From Eubacteriales bacterium (GTDB taxonomy: Bacteria; Bacillota; Clostridia; Christensenellales; UMGS416): DNA of 40,207 nucleotides. The DNA lies in NCBI GenBank assembly GCA_028693155.1, contig JAQUVY010000010.1:1-40207 (forward strand), in the 5' to 3' direction. The notes below the pieces were generated by a model. It had not been told where the DNA came from and searched no databases. It worked only from the letters and a program-made list of their open reading frames with translations. Below are positions 1 through 7,598 of the stretch, one piece after another. A program made the translations under genes and the position numbers. Position 1 is the stretch's first letter; each line of letters opens with the position of its first letter.

Positions 1-845
1 CAAGGCAGGTAGGACTCCTTGGACTTGCGCAGACCGGGGATTCCCATGTCCTCCTGCCGATTGACGAAGGGAACCTCTGCAAAATGTCTTTGCAAAAACT
101 CCTGATTGATGGCGGCATAAATGCCGGGGATCTCGGCGTTCCCCTTTTCAAAATGGATGACCGCCAGCTGCGGATTGATCATGCCGCCGATGGCAAAGGC
201 CTCCAGGCGATCGCCGATCACCATGCCCGCCGCCGTCAGCTCCAGCAGCTCAAAGTGGCAAAACGCCTGCTCAATGGCCTCGCGTTCGGCCGTGATGTCT
301 TCGTTGGCGTCGTGCTGCGCCGCCCACCCGTCAAACATGGCCAGGCACTCGTCGCCGTCCTTCGCGCCCAGCTCCCGCCACGCAAACACCGTGCTTTGGC
401 GGAATTTATTCACATGGTTGCGCTTGCCATGGTATTTCTTTCCGGCCAATGTCATCAGGTCGGGCACCGAATAAATATATTCGGACATATCCCGATCCTC
501 CTGCACATCATAGGCGTCGGTTTCGCTCAGCAAGCGCCGGCGGAAATCCTCATTGGCGCCCACAATAACCTCGGGCACGCCCCGTTGGCGCAGGTCGGCC
601 ATCGCCGCCTCCACCGCCGCAGCCACCGGCTTGTCCCGGGGCACCATGGGTTGAAAATGCACCGTTTCGTGGGCGTGCTGAGAAAGCATATAAATAACGC
701 CGTCTTCCTGCGCCAGGCGCAGACCCCAGCCTTGCCGCCACATATACATATTTGCAAAAGTCAGCTCTGAATTTTCAAAGGTTTCTCCCGCCAAACAATG
801 CTGCACCGACGCTTTGTCCGCCGGTGTAATCTCGTGAAACTGCAA
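1..845 (-). CDS. DUF2156 (phosphatidylglycerol lysyltransferase C-terminal-like) protein, partial at C-terminus
   Basis: The minus strand reads open from a TTG at 845-843 to the window edge, about 281 codons, so the C-terminus is missing. The start rests on a GGAGG at 856-852 six bases upstream; no in-frame ATG appears until about residue 33. Recognisable DUF2156 pieces are LAGKKYHGKRNHVNKF in the middle (about residues 134-149) and the closing GIPGLRKSKESYLP. Family knowledge: DUF2156 has the GNAT-like acyltransferase fold found in MprF lysyltransferase domains and FemX-like enzymes. Soluble versions such as this one, with no membrane segments, are common in Clostridia and have no proven substrate. 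An aminoacyl or acyl transfer role is inference. It lies downstream of yunB on the same strand, separated by a hairpin. Confidence 0.85.
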   Translation of the reverse strand, partial: MQFHEITPADKASVQHCLAGETFENSELTFANMYMWRQGWGLRLAQEDGVIYMLSQHAHETVHFQPMVPRDKPVAAAVEAAMADLRQRGVPEVIVGANEDFRRRLLSETDAYDVQEDRDMSEYIYSVPDLMTLAGKKYHGKRNHVNKFRQSTVFAWRELGAKDGDECLAMFDGWAAQHDANEDITAEREAIEQAFCHFELLELTAAGMVIGDRLEAFAIGGMINPQLAVIHFEKGNAEIPGIYAAINQEFLQRHFAEVPFVNRQEDMGIPGLRKSKESYLP

Positions 846-892
846 AATAAGCCTCCGTATGTGATGGTTTCCCAGTTTAAAAAATGCAAGCG

Positions 893-913
893 CGGCGCGG
901 TTTTCCCGCGCCG
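893..913 (-). terminator. Hairpin between yunB and the DUF2156 gene
   Basis: An 8-bp perfect GC stem (893-900 with 906-913) lies between the yunB stop and the DUF2156 start. Read on the minus strand it is followed by CGCTTGCATTTTTT, so the T run begins about 8 bases after the stem. It is a weak or partial terminator, or a processing hairpin, for yunB transcripts. Confidence 0.45.
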
Positions 914-991
914 AAGAAAAGGCTTTCCCTTCCCCCATTTTCCTTTATTATATACCCACGAATACCCGAGTTAAATCATCGGATTTTGTTT

Positions 992-1667
992 TTACTCTAC
1001 AACATCTTTAATTTGCGCGTCGTTGAGATCCTCCACCTGCACATAGCTGTTGGGCACATCTCCCACGATGATGGCCTCGGTCACGGGGATCTGCGCGACG
1101 ACATCCACCCGCTCGCCGCCCCCGGGCATGACCACACGCACCGAGGTTTTTTGCGTTGAGCAAAATTTTCAGGCGGGTCTGGTTGATCCCGGCCTCCTCA
1201 AACTCCGTGGAAAACTCGGTGCTCACCGCGCCCACCGGCACAATGCGGATATAGATGAGCGGACCGCGCCCGGAAAGCAGTTGGCTGGCAAAGAGGGAAC
1301 CCAGAGAAATGCCAATGCCTTGCGTTCCCATTTGCGAGATGCGATCCTGGGCGGCCAGCGCCGTGCGGGTGGACAGGTCGTTGAGCAGGGTGGAGTTTGC
1401 CCGCACCATGGTCACCTTTCCCGCGTCGTCACGCACCACGTCGATGATCTGCGTATAATCGTCGGCACCATTTAACAGCTCCCGCAGGGAATCGTTCACC
1501 GCCTTGAGCGCCATGGCGCGCACGCGAGCCTCGGCCATGGCTTGCGCCACCGGCAAAAGGTTTTTTTCCACCAGCACCACCGCCGCTACCGCCAGGGCGA
1601 TCATCGCCAGCAAAATCGCGGTGAGCCGGCTTTTCCACCGATGCTTGAACAGCCTCCTTGCAGACAT
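992..1667 (-). pseudogene. yunB: YunB-like sporulation protein, frameshifted
   Basis: Translation from ATG 1667 gives a short basic N-terminus, one membrane segment (about residues 14-33) and then clear YunB features: NDSLRELL, the central SQMGTQGIGISLGSLFASQLL-type Gly/Ser region, and EFEEAGINQTR. In the original frame the sequence after LKILLNA becomes Arg/Gly-rich nonsense and stops at 1008. Removing one base from the A6 run of the coding strand (T6 at 1147-1152) restores the expected YunB ending (SVRVVMPGG, then VTEAIIVGDVPNSYV) and a TAA at 994-992, about 224 residues, near the family's usual size. YunB is a membrane-anchored protein of the SigE sporulation regulon needed for normal spore formation. 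The single-base insertion in a homopolymer may be a real mutation, transcriptional slippage, or an assembly error. Confidence 0.85.
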
Positions 1668-1723
1668 GACGATTCCCCCATTTCTCTTTATCTTATGCGC
1701 CGGCGCGTCGGCTTGTGCGCCGC

Positions 1724-1753
1724 TTGGACAAAGCGGGAAAAATAGGTTATACT
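1724..1753 (+). promoter_or_regulatory. Sigma-A-type promoter for the PBP gene
   Basis: TTGGAC at 1724-1729 and TATACT at 1748-1753 are 18 bases apart (17 if TGGACA is taken as the -35). It lies about 80 bases upstream of the PBP start and points the right way. Confidence 0.6.
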
Positions 1754-1834
1754 ATAAACTGTATTTTTGTAATCTGAAACGTGATTTCTTCCCCGCCCTT
1801 TGGCGGTATTCCAACTTGATAACGGAGGGCTTTC

Positions 1835-4800
1835 ATGCTCCGAGACGATCAGAACAATCCCATGGGAGGCTCCGACACCTCCAAAAAGAAACGCCCCGGC
1901 GAAGCATCCGGCGCGCCTCGCCGCCCATCTTCAAACACGCCGCCGCGCACGCGCAGGCGCGCGCCCGCTCCCCAAAGCGAAGAGGGCTTTTTGCCCCGCC
2001 GCCGCCCCGCTGCGCCCAGTGACCCCACGCCCGTTCGTCGGCGCGTGCAGCCCCCGATCCCCGAGCGGGAGGAGCCGCCTGCCCCGCCCGCCCAACCGGT
2101 GAGCGAAGAGGCTTGGGGGCAGGAACCGGCAGCCCCGGCCAACCGTCATGTCATCACGTTCGGCAAAAACGGCTCCATGGAGCCCACCGCCGAAGCGGAA
2201 CGCGACATGACCACCTCCGAGCTGCCCGATCTGCAGGCGCTGGCTTTGCCCGGCGAAGAAAAGCCGCCCGAAGCACCCCGCAGCCCCGCCCCGCGCAAAA
2301 AGGTTACGCTGGAGCCGCCCGCGCAAAGCGGCCCTCCTCCGCTGCCCAAAAACGCCCGGGCCAACCGCCCCTTTTGGGAGCACACGGCCGGCAAAAAGGA
2401 TTTCATGGGCTGGCTGAAATCCGGCAAATACGGTACCAAGCCCCCGCCCGACGACGGCGCTCCCTTTGCGCCCCGCAAGCGCGAGCGCAATGCCTTTGTG
2501 GGGTTGGGGCTGACCACGCTGCGTTTGCTGGTCGTGGCGCTGCTCATCGCGGGGATGACCGCCGCCGGCGTGGGCATCGGCATCGCCAAGGCTTATATGG
2601 ACACGACACCGGATCTGGATCTGGCACAGCTTTCGGAACAGGATCTGTCCAGCTTCGTTTATGACGGCAACGGCGATCTCATCACCACCATCGCCGGCAT
2701 GGAGAACCGCATCTACGCGCCCATCTCCGAGATCCCCGATTCGCTGCAGAAGGCCATCATCGCCATTGAGGACAACCGCTTTCTCAGCCACAAGGGCATC
2801 GACCTGAAGCGCATTGCCGGCGCGTTTTTCAACAACCTGCGCTCCTCCTCGGTGAGCGGCGGCAGCACGCTGACCCAGCAGCTCATCAAGCTCAAGGTGC
2901 TTTCCTCCGAGCGCACCTACAAGCGCAAAATTCAGGAAGCCTGGCTGGCCCTGCAGCTGGAGACCCAGTACAGCAAGGATCAGATTTTGGAGGCCTATCT
3001 TAACGCCATCCCGCTGGGGCAGTCCAACTATGGGGTGAAGGCGGCGGCAAAGGATTATTTCGGCAAGAAGCTCTCCGAGCTTTCCCTGCGCGAGTGCGCC
3101 ATGCTGGCCGGCCTGACCCAAAGCCCCAACACCTATGACCCCCGCGCCAACACCTACTCCCGCAACCGGATGGATCTGACCGACCGGCGCACCGACACGG
3201 TGCTGATGCGTATGTACGAATGCGGGTTTATCACCAAGGATGAATACCGCGCCGCGCTGGAAGCCGATGTGACCATCGTGGAGAAGAGCAACTATAAGGA
3301 CATGTACGACATGCCCTATTTCGTGGAATACGCCATTCAGGACGTGATCGACGGCTTTTTGAAGGCGCGCGGATTGCCGGATACCGCCGCCAACCGCCAG
3401 ACCATTCAAAACGAGCTGCGCACCGGCGGCTATCGGATCTATCTCACCGTGGATCGCACCGTTCAGCAGATCGTGGAGGACACGCTGTACAACTGGGACA
3501 AGTACCCCAGCATGCGTTATTCTCAGGATAAATACACCGTGGTGGGCACCTCGGACAGCAGCTTTACGCGCATTGAACAGCCTCAGGCTGCCGCCGTGGT
3601 GTACGACTACCACACCGGGCAGATCAAGGCCGTGGTGGGCGGGCGCTCTCAGCCCACCACCCGCATGACGCTGAACCGCGCCTATCAGTCCCACATGCCC
3701 GTAGGCTCCTCCATCAAGCCCTTGGCGGTTTACGGCCCGGCCATCGACCTGGGGCTGTCCCCCGCTTCGCCTTCGCTGAACGTGCCCCTGGCCATTGAGG
3801 GCTGGAACACCGAGCAGGGCTTCCCCAGCAACTACGGCGGCGGCGGCTTCACCGGCATCGTTTCCCTGCGCCAGGCCATGAAGAAATCACTCAACGTGGT
3901 GGCGGCGCGCGTGCTGATGGACAACGTCAGCGTGACCAGCTCGGTGGAATATCTGCGCAGCATGGGCATCACCAGCGCGCTCAACGAGGACGGCGCCGGT
4001 CTGGCGCTGGGCACCTCGGGCATTACCCCGGTGGAAATGGCGGTGGCCTACGGCGCCATTGCCAACGACGGAAAATATCAGGAAGCCTTCTCCTACACCA
4101 AGGTAACCGACAGCTACGGCGCCACCATACTGGATGCCGACTCCCTGCGCGAAACCAAACAGGTGCTCAAGGAATCCACGGCCTTCATTCTCACCGACAT
4201 GCTGGTGGACGCCGTTCAGGGCGGCACCGGCACCCGCGCGCAGATCAGCGGCATGACCGTGGGCGGAAAGACCGGCACTAACTCCGACAATGTGGGCGTC
4301 AGCTTTGCCGGCATCACGCCGTACTACTCCGCTTTCGTGTGGATCGGCCACGACAACTACAAGCCCCTGGCCAGCAACGCCACCGGCTCGACCGGCGCAG
4401 CGCCCCTGTGGCAGGCCTTTATGTCCAAGATCCACAGCACGCTCAACCTGCCCAACGACAGCATCCAACAGACCACCGCCGAAGGGCTGGGCATTACCAA
4501 GGTGGAGGTATGCGCGGTTTCGGGCAAGCTGGCCACCGACGCCTGCCGGCTGGACGCCAACGGCTATTTGCCCGTTACCGATTACTTTGCCGCGGGCACG
4601 GCACCTACCGATCCCTGCGATCAGCACCACGTTCTGAAGATCTGCAGCACTTCCGGGCTCATCGCCACGCCCTACTGCCCCGAAGCCGGGCTCACCGACA
4701 AGGCCATTTTGGCCATCCCCGGCGATTCCGTCATCCGCCAGCTGAGCGCGGCCGATCTGCAAGAGTATTTTGCCGGCGCTGTGTTTGATTATCCCACGGG

Positions 4801-5107
4801 GGACGCTTTGCAGGACTTCACCTACGACAACCCCGCTTACGCCTCCAGCTTCTGCAACGTGCACACCGCGGCGTGGGGCGCGGAGCAAAGTCAGCTCATC
4901 GCCGCGCGGGCGTCCGCGCAGACCCTGATCGACTCGCTGACCACCCGTCTGGAGCAGGCGACTGATTTGGACGCCTCGGTGGCCAGCGACCTGAAAGCCC
5001 GCATCAATGCCCTGAAAAAGCTGGCCAATGCGGCCGACACCACGGCCGATGCGCTGACCCAGGCCACCAACGCCCTGCGCACCCATGCCGCCAGCGTGCT
5101 GCCCTAA
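1835..5107 (+). CDS. Class A penicillin-binding protein (PBP1A-type, bifunctional)
   Basis: This 1090-residue enzyme polymerises lipid II and cross-links peptidoglycan at the outer face of the membrane. ATG 1835 follows GGAGGG. Layout: a very long Pro/Arg/Ala-rich cytoplasmic tail (1 to about 225), one membrane anchor (about 227-250), then a GT51 glycosyltransferase domain with the EDNRF motif at 312-316 (E312 catalytic), GGSTLTQQL and a KIQE motif. A transpeptidase domain follows with S625-S-I-K628 (Ser625 nucleophile), S685-L-N687 and K812-T-G-T815. The C-terminus has two short Cys-containing segments (VCAVSGKLATDAC and ICSTSGLIATPYC) and ends in an Ala-rich helical tail of about 75 residues. 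All catalytic motifs are intact. The N-terminal tail is unusually long; such tails in Gram-positive PBP1 proteins may bind cytoplasmic division partners, which is inference here. Confidence 0.97.
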   Translation: MLRDDQNNPMGGSDTSKKKRPGEASGAPRRPSSNTPPRTRRRAPAPQSEEGFLPRRRPAAPSDPTPVRRRVQPPIPEREEPPAPPAQPVSEEAWGQEPAAPANRHVITFGKNGSMEPTAEAERDMTTSELPDLQALALPGEEKPPEAPRSPAPRKKVTLEPPAQSGPPPLPKNARANRPFWEHTAGKKDFMGWLKSGKYGTKPPPDDGAPFAPRKRERNAFVGLGLTTLRLLVVALLIAGMTAAGVGIGIAKAYMDTTPDLDLAQLSEQDLSSFVYDGNGDLITTIAGMENRIYAPISEIPDSLQKAIIAIEDNRFLSHKGIDLKRIAGAFFNNLRSSSVSGGSTLTQQLIKLKVLSSERTYKRKIQEAWLALQLETQYSKDQILEAYLNAIPLGQSNYGVKAAAKDYFGKKLSELSLRECAMLAGLTQSPNTYDPRANTYSRNRMDLTDRRTDTVLMRMYECGFITKDEYRAALEADVTIVEKSNYKDMYDMPYFVEYAIQDVIDGFLKARGLPDTAANRQTIQNELRTGGYRIYLTVDRTVQQIVEDTLYNWDKYPSMRYSQDKYTVVGTSDSSFTRIEQPQAAAVVYDYHTGQIKAVVGGRSQPTTRMTLNRAYQSHMPVGSSIKPLAVYGPAIDLGLSPASPSLNVPLAIEGWNTEQGFPSNYGGGGFTGIVSLRQAMKKSLNVVAARVLMDNVSVTSSVEYLRSMGITSALNEDGAGLALGTSGITPVEMAVAYGAIANDGKYQEAFSYTKVTDSYGATILDADSLRETKQVLKESTAFILTDMLVDAVQGGTGTRAQISGMTVGGKTGTNSDNVGVSFAGITPYYSAFVWIGHDNYKPLASNATGSTGAAPLWQAFMSKIHSTLNLPNDSIQQTTAEGLGITKVEVCAVSGKLATDACRLDANGYLPVTDYFAAGTAPTDPCDQHHVLKICSTSGLIATPYCPEAGLTDKAILAIPGDSVIRQLSAADLQEYFAGAVFDYPTGDALQDFTYDNPAYASSFCNVHTAAWGAEQSQLIAARASAQTLIDSLTTRLEQATDLDASVASDLKARINALKKLANAADTTADALTQATNALRTHAASVLP

Positions 5108-5130
5108 GCAGCGCGCCCCACACCCAAAGA

Positions 5131-5167
5131 AAACGCCGGAAGAGCTGCTCTTCCGGCGTTTTTTTAC
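5131..5167 (+). terminator. Intrinsic terminator, probably bidirectional
   Basis: A 14-bp stem (5131-5144 with 5148-5161), 3-base loop and a T run end PBP transcription. The A-rich left flank lets the same hairpin serve the convergent kinase gene. Confidence 0.9.
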
Positions 5168-5195
5168 TTTGATTGGGTTTGCCCGCGGCAGGCGC

Positions 5196-6017
5196 TCAGT
5201 CCACGCCGATGCGGGTGCAGGGCGCCTCGTCGTTCAGCAGCTGGCTGAGGCGATAGCGCGCGTTGCCGATGATGACCTCCGTGCCGTTGCGCACGGCCTG
5301 CGCCGCAAACTCCAGCTTGGCCTTGGCACCGCCCGCCCACTTACGGCTGGCACCCTCGCAGTGCTGCTTGGCCAGCTCGATGTTGGCAAGCACCGCTTCC
5401 ATGTCCCGACCGCCGATGCGGCGGATGAGGGTGGCGGGATCGGCGGGGTCGGCATAAATGCCGTCCACCGACGTCATGATGAGCAGCCGCTTGGCCTGCA
5501 CGGTCTTGGCGATGACCGCGGCGGTCTCGTCGTTGTCCACACATTCCACAGCCTGGCCGTTGTGCCGGCGAAAAGCGGCCAGCTCCATCTTGCGGTTTTC
5601 CTCAAAGCTGACCGGGTCGTTGTAGTTTACGATGGGAATGGCGTTTTGCTGGGGGCAGCGCAGCAAAAAGCTGCGGATATACTCCCGCTTGGCTTCGTCG
5701 TTGAAGTGGGTATGCTCCACCAGCAGCTGCCGCACCGAATATTTTGGGTCGATATATCTGCGATAGTTTTCCATGAGGATGGACTGCCCCTGGGCGGCGT
5801 AGTCGGTCTTGACCTCCTCGTCCGCGCCGGTCAGCTCCTGCCCGTGGCGCTTCACATAATCCACACGGCCGATCTCGGTGGCGCCGGAGGAGACCCAAAT
5901 CATCCCAGGGCGCAGCTCCGCGCCCAACCGGCTGAAAATGTTATAGTCGATGTCATGATCCTCCCGACGGATGAGGGCCATGGATCCGATCTTTCCGACC
6001 AGCTCAATCTGCCCCAT
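5196..6017 (-). CDS. Glutamate 5-kinase-like amino acid kinase (ProB-type)
   Basis: A 273-residue protein of the amino-acid-kinase superfamily. Visible motifs are KIGSMAL near the N-terminus (phosphate loop), VSSGATEIG, AAQGQSIL, IPIVNYNDPVS, VDNDETAAV and TSVDGIYADP, in the order seen in ProB (gamma-glutamyl phosphate synthesis, first step of proline formation). There is no C-terminal PUA domain, as in short ProB forms. The spacing and the REDHDIDYN insert differ from textbook ProB, so a divergent member with another substrate is possible, and no proA is present in the window. The start is ATG 6017 because GGGGGAGG lies 6 bases upstream; an ATG at 6044 is less likely. It overlaps the end of the MATE gene by 14 bases, so the two are translationally coupled. 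Confidence 0.7.
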   Translation of the reverse strand: MGQIELVGKIGSMALIRREDHDIDYNIFSRLGAELRPGMIWVSSGATEIGRVDYVKRHGQELTGADEEVKTDYAAQGQSILMENYRRYIDPKYSVRQLLVEHTHFNDEAKREYIRSFLLRCPQQNAIPIVNYNDPVSFEENRKMELAAFRRHNGQAVECVDNDETAAVIAKTVQAKRLLIMTSVDGIYADPADPATLIRRIGGRDMEAVLANIELAKQHCEGASRKWAGGAKAKLEFAAQAVRNGTEVIIGNARYRLSQLLNDEAPCTRIGVD

Positions 6018-7389
6018 TGAGAACCTCCCCCGCGGGCTGCGCATCCTCGGTCAGGCGGCGCATCCAGCCTTTTTTCATAAACACGATCAGCCCGATGATG
6101 ACCTTGCTGGCCTCCTCCACATACACGCAGGAAAACACCAGCTCAAACGGCAGCTTCCACACAAAGCCCGCCAAAAAAGTAAGCGGCAGACCGATGAGGT
6201 ACATGGGCAGCAGGTCGATGAAGGCACTGATCTTGGGCGATCCGCCCGAGCGGAAGATGCCCACGATGAACGTATAGGGCAGCAGGCGGCATATGGTCAT
6301 AAAGCTGCCGATGAGCAGCAGGCGCTTGGCCATCTCCGCCGTCTCGGGGTTGGTGGGGTTCATCAGCTCCACCAGCGGCCCGCGCATCACGGCCAGGAAG
6401 ATGCCCATCAGCGCGGCAATGACCACCGTCGTCCAGCAGAAGCGCTTGGCGTCGCCCCAGGCGCGCTCGTTGTCCCCCGCGCCTACGGACTTGCCCACCA
6501 TCACCACGCAGGCGTTGCCAAAGCCGATGAAGAAGGAGAACGCCAGGTTATCGATGGAAGCAAAGAGCGTGTAGGCCGCGTAGTTGGACGCACCCTGACG
6601 ACCCAGCACCACGCTGTACAGATTGCTGCCCACCGCCCAAACGATCTCGTTGATGAGCACCCAAACGGCGATCTTATAAAACTTGGCCACAAACGCCCGG
6701 CTCATGGAAAACATTTCCGAGAACTTCGCGGCAGCCACATTTTTTTCCTTATAACACACGATCAGCAGCAGCACCACCTGCAGCCACTGGGAGATCACCG
6801 TGGCATACGCCGCGCCGGCCACGCCCAGAGCGGGGAAGCCCAGCTTGCCGTAGATCAAAGCATAGTTGAGCACCGTGTTGGAAACCACGCTGAACAGCGA
6901 CGCAAACAGCGGCAGCTTGACCTGCTCGGTGTTGCGCAGCACGCTGGTGAGCATGGTGCTCACCGCCATGGCGATGGAACCGAAGCAGGCGATGCGCATA
7001 TACTCCGCCCCCAGCGTGATCAGCTCTGTTTGATTCCCGGCAAACACCTTCATCATTACACCCGGCGCAACCAACATGAAGACCATGGAAACCAGCACCA
7101 CACCCAGGGAGTTGATCATGCCCAGGCCGTACGCGCGCTTGATGTTCTTTTCGTCCTTCATGCCCCAGTACTGGGCCATCAGCACCGACGCGCCCGAGGC
7201 CACGCCGAACAAAATAATGTTAAACATAAAGAACCAGCGCCCCGCCATGCCCACGGCGGCGGTCGCTTCATCGCCCAGGCGGACGATCATCGCCGAATCC
7301 ACCAGGTGCATGGAAGCCGCCAGCAAATTTTGCAGAGAGATGGGAATGGCCAGGCGGAGCATATCCCGAAAAAATTCTTTATTCTTCAT
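6004..7389 (-). CDS. MATE family efflux transporter
   Basis: A 461-residue polytopic membrane protein with about 12 hydrophobic segments in two similar halves, typical of MATE/DinF exporters that extrude drugs or metabolites by Na+ or H+ antiport. The N-terminal stretch (RDMLRLAIPISLQNLL, then MHLVDSAMIVRLGD) and the paired VGMAGRW and NACVVMVGKSVGAGD motifs are characteristic. ATG 7389 follows an AAAGGAT-like site. It is the first gene of a two-gene minus-strand unit with the ProB-like kinase and diverges from topB. The substrate cannot be read from the sequence. Confidence 0.92.
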   Translation of the reverse strand: MKNKEFFRDMLRLAIPISLQNLLAASMHLVDSAMIVRLGDEATAAVGMAGRWFFMFNIILFGVASGASVLMAQYWGMKDEKNIKRAYGLGMINSLGVVLVSMVFMLVAPGVMMKVFAGNQTELITLGAEYMRIACFGSIAMAVSTMLTSVLRNTEQVKLPLFASLFSVVSNTVLNYALIYGKLGFPALGVAGAAYATVISQWLQVVLLLIVCYKEKNVAAAKFSEMFSMSRAFVAKFYKIAVWVLINEIVWAVGSNLYSVVLGRQGASNYAAYTLFASIDNLAFSFFIGFGNACVVMVGKSVGAGDNERAWGDAKRFCWTTVVIAALMGIFLAVMRGPLVELMNPTNPETAEMAKRLLLIGSFMTICRLLPYTFIVGIFRSGGSPKISAFIDLLPMYLIGLPLTFLAGFVWKLPFELVFSCVYVEEASKVIIGLIVFMKKGWMRRLTEDAQPAGEVLNGAD

Positions 7390-7492
7390 TTTTGTCCGAT
7401 ATCCTTTATACAGTAAAATAGAAACTTATTCATCTTAACATACTCCCCCAAAGAAGTAAACGCAGGACAGAAAATGAATTTTGCCGCCGCGG

Positions 7493-7520
7493 TTGACCCG
7501 CCGAGTTTGTGTGCTATAAT
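7493..7520 (+). promoter_or_regulatory. Sigma-A promoter for topB-rsuA
   Basis: TTGACC (7493-7498), a 16-base spacer and a perfect TATAAT (7515-7520). The 5' leader would be about 70 bases. Confidence 0.85.
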
Positions 7521-7598
7521 AGCAAACAGATTCTTTGCGCCGCAAAACGCGGTTGTAAACGATAGATACTAATATACGATAAATCATATGGAGGCCAC

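Noticed and set aside
1931-3694. A 587-codon open frame on the minus strand opposite the PBP gene
   Set aside because: It mirrors the GC-rich third positions of the PBP gene, is rich in Gly/His/Val without domain motifs, and has no ribosome site.
5971-7416. A 481-codon plus-strand frame opposite the MATE gene
   Set aside because: His/Gln/Arg-rich composition typical of antisense shadow frames; the minus strand has clear MATE motifs.
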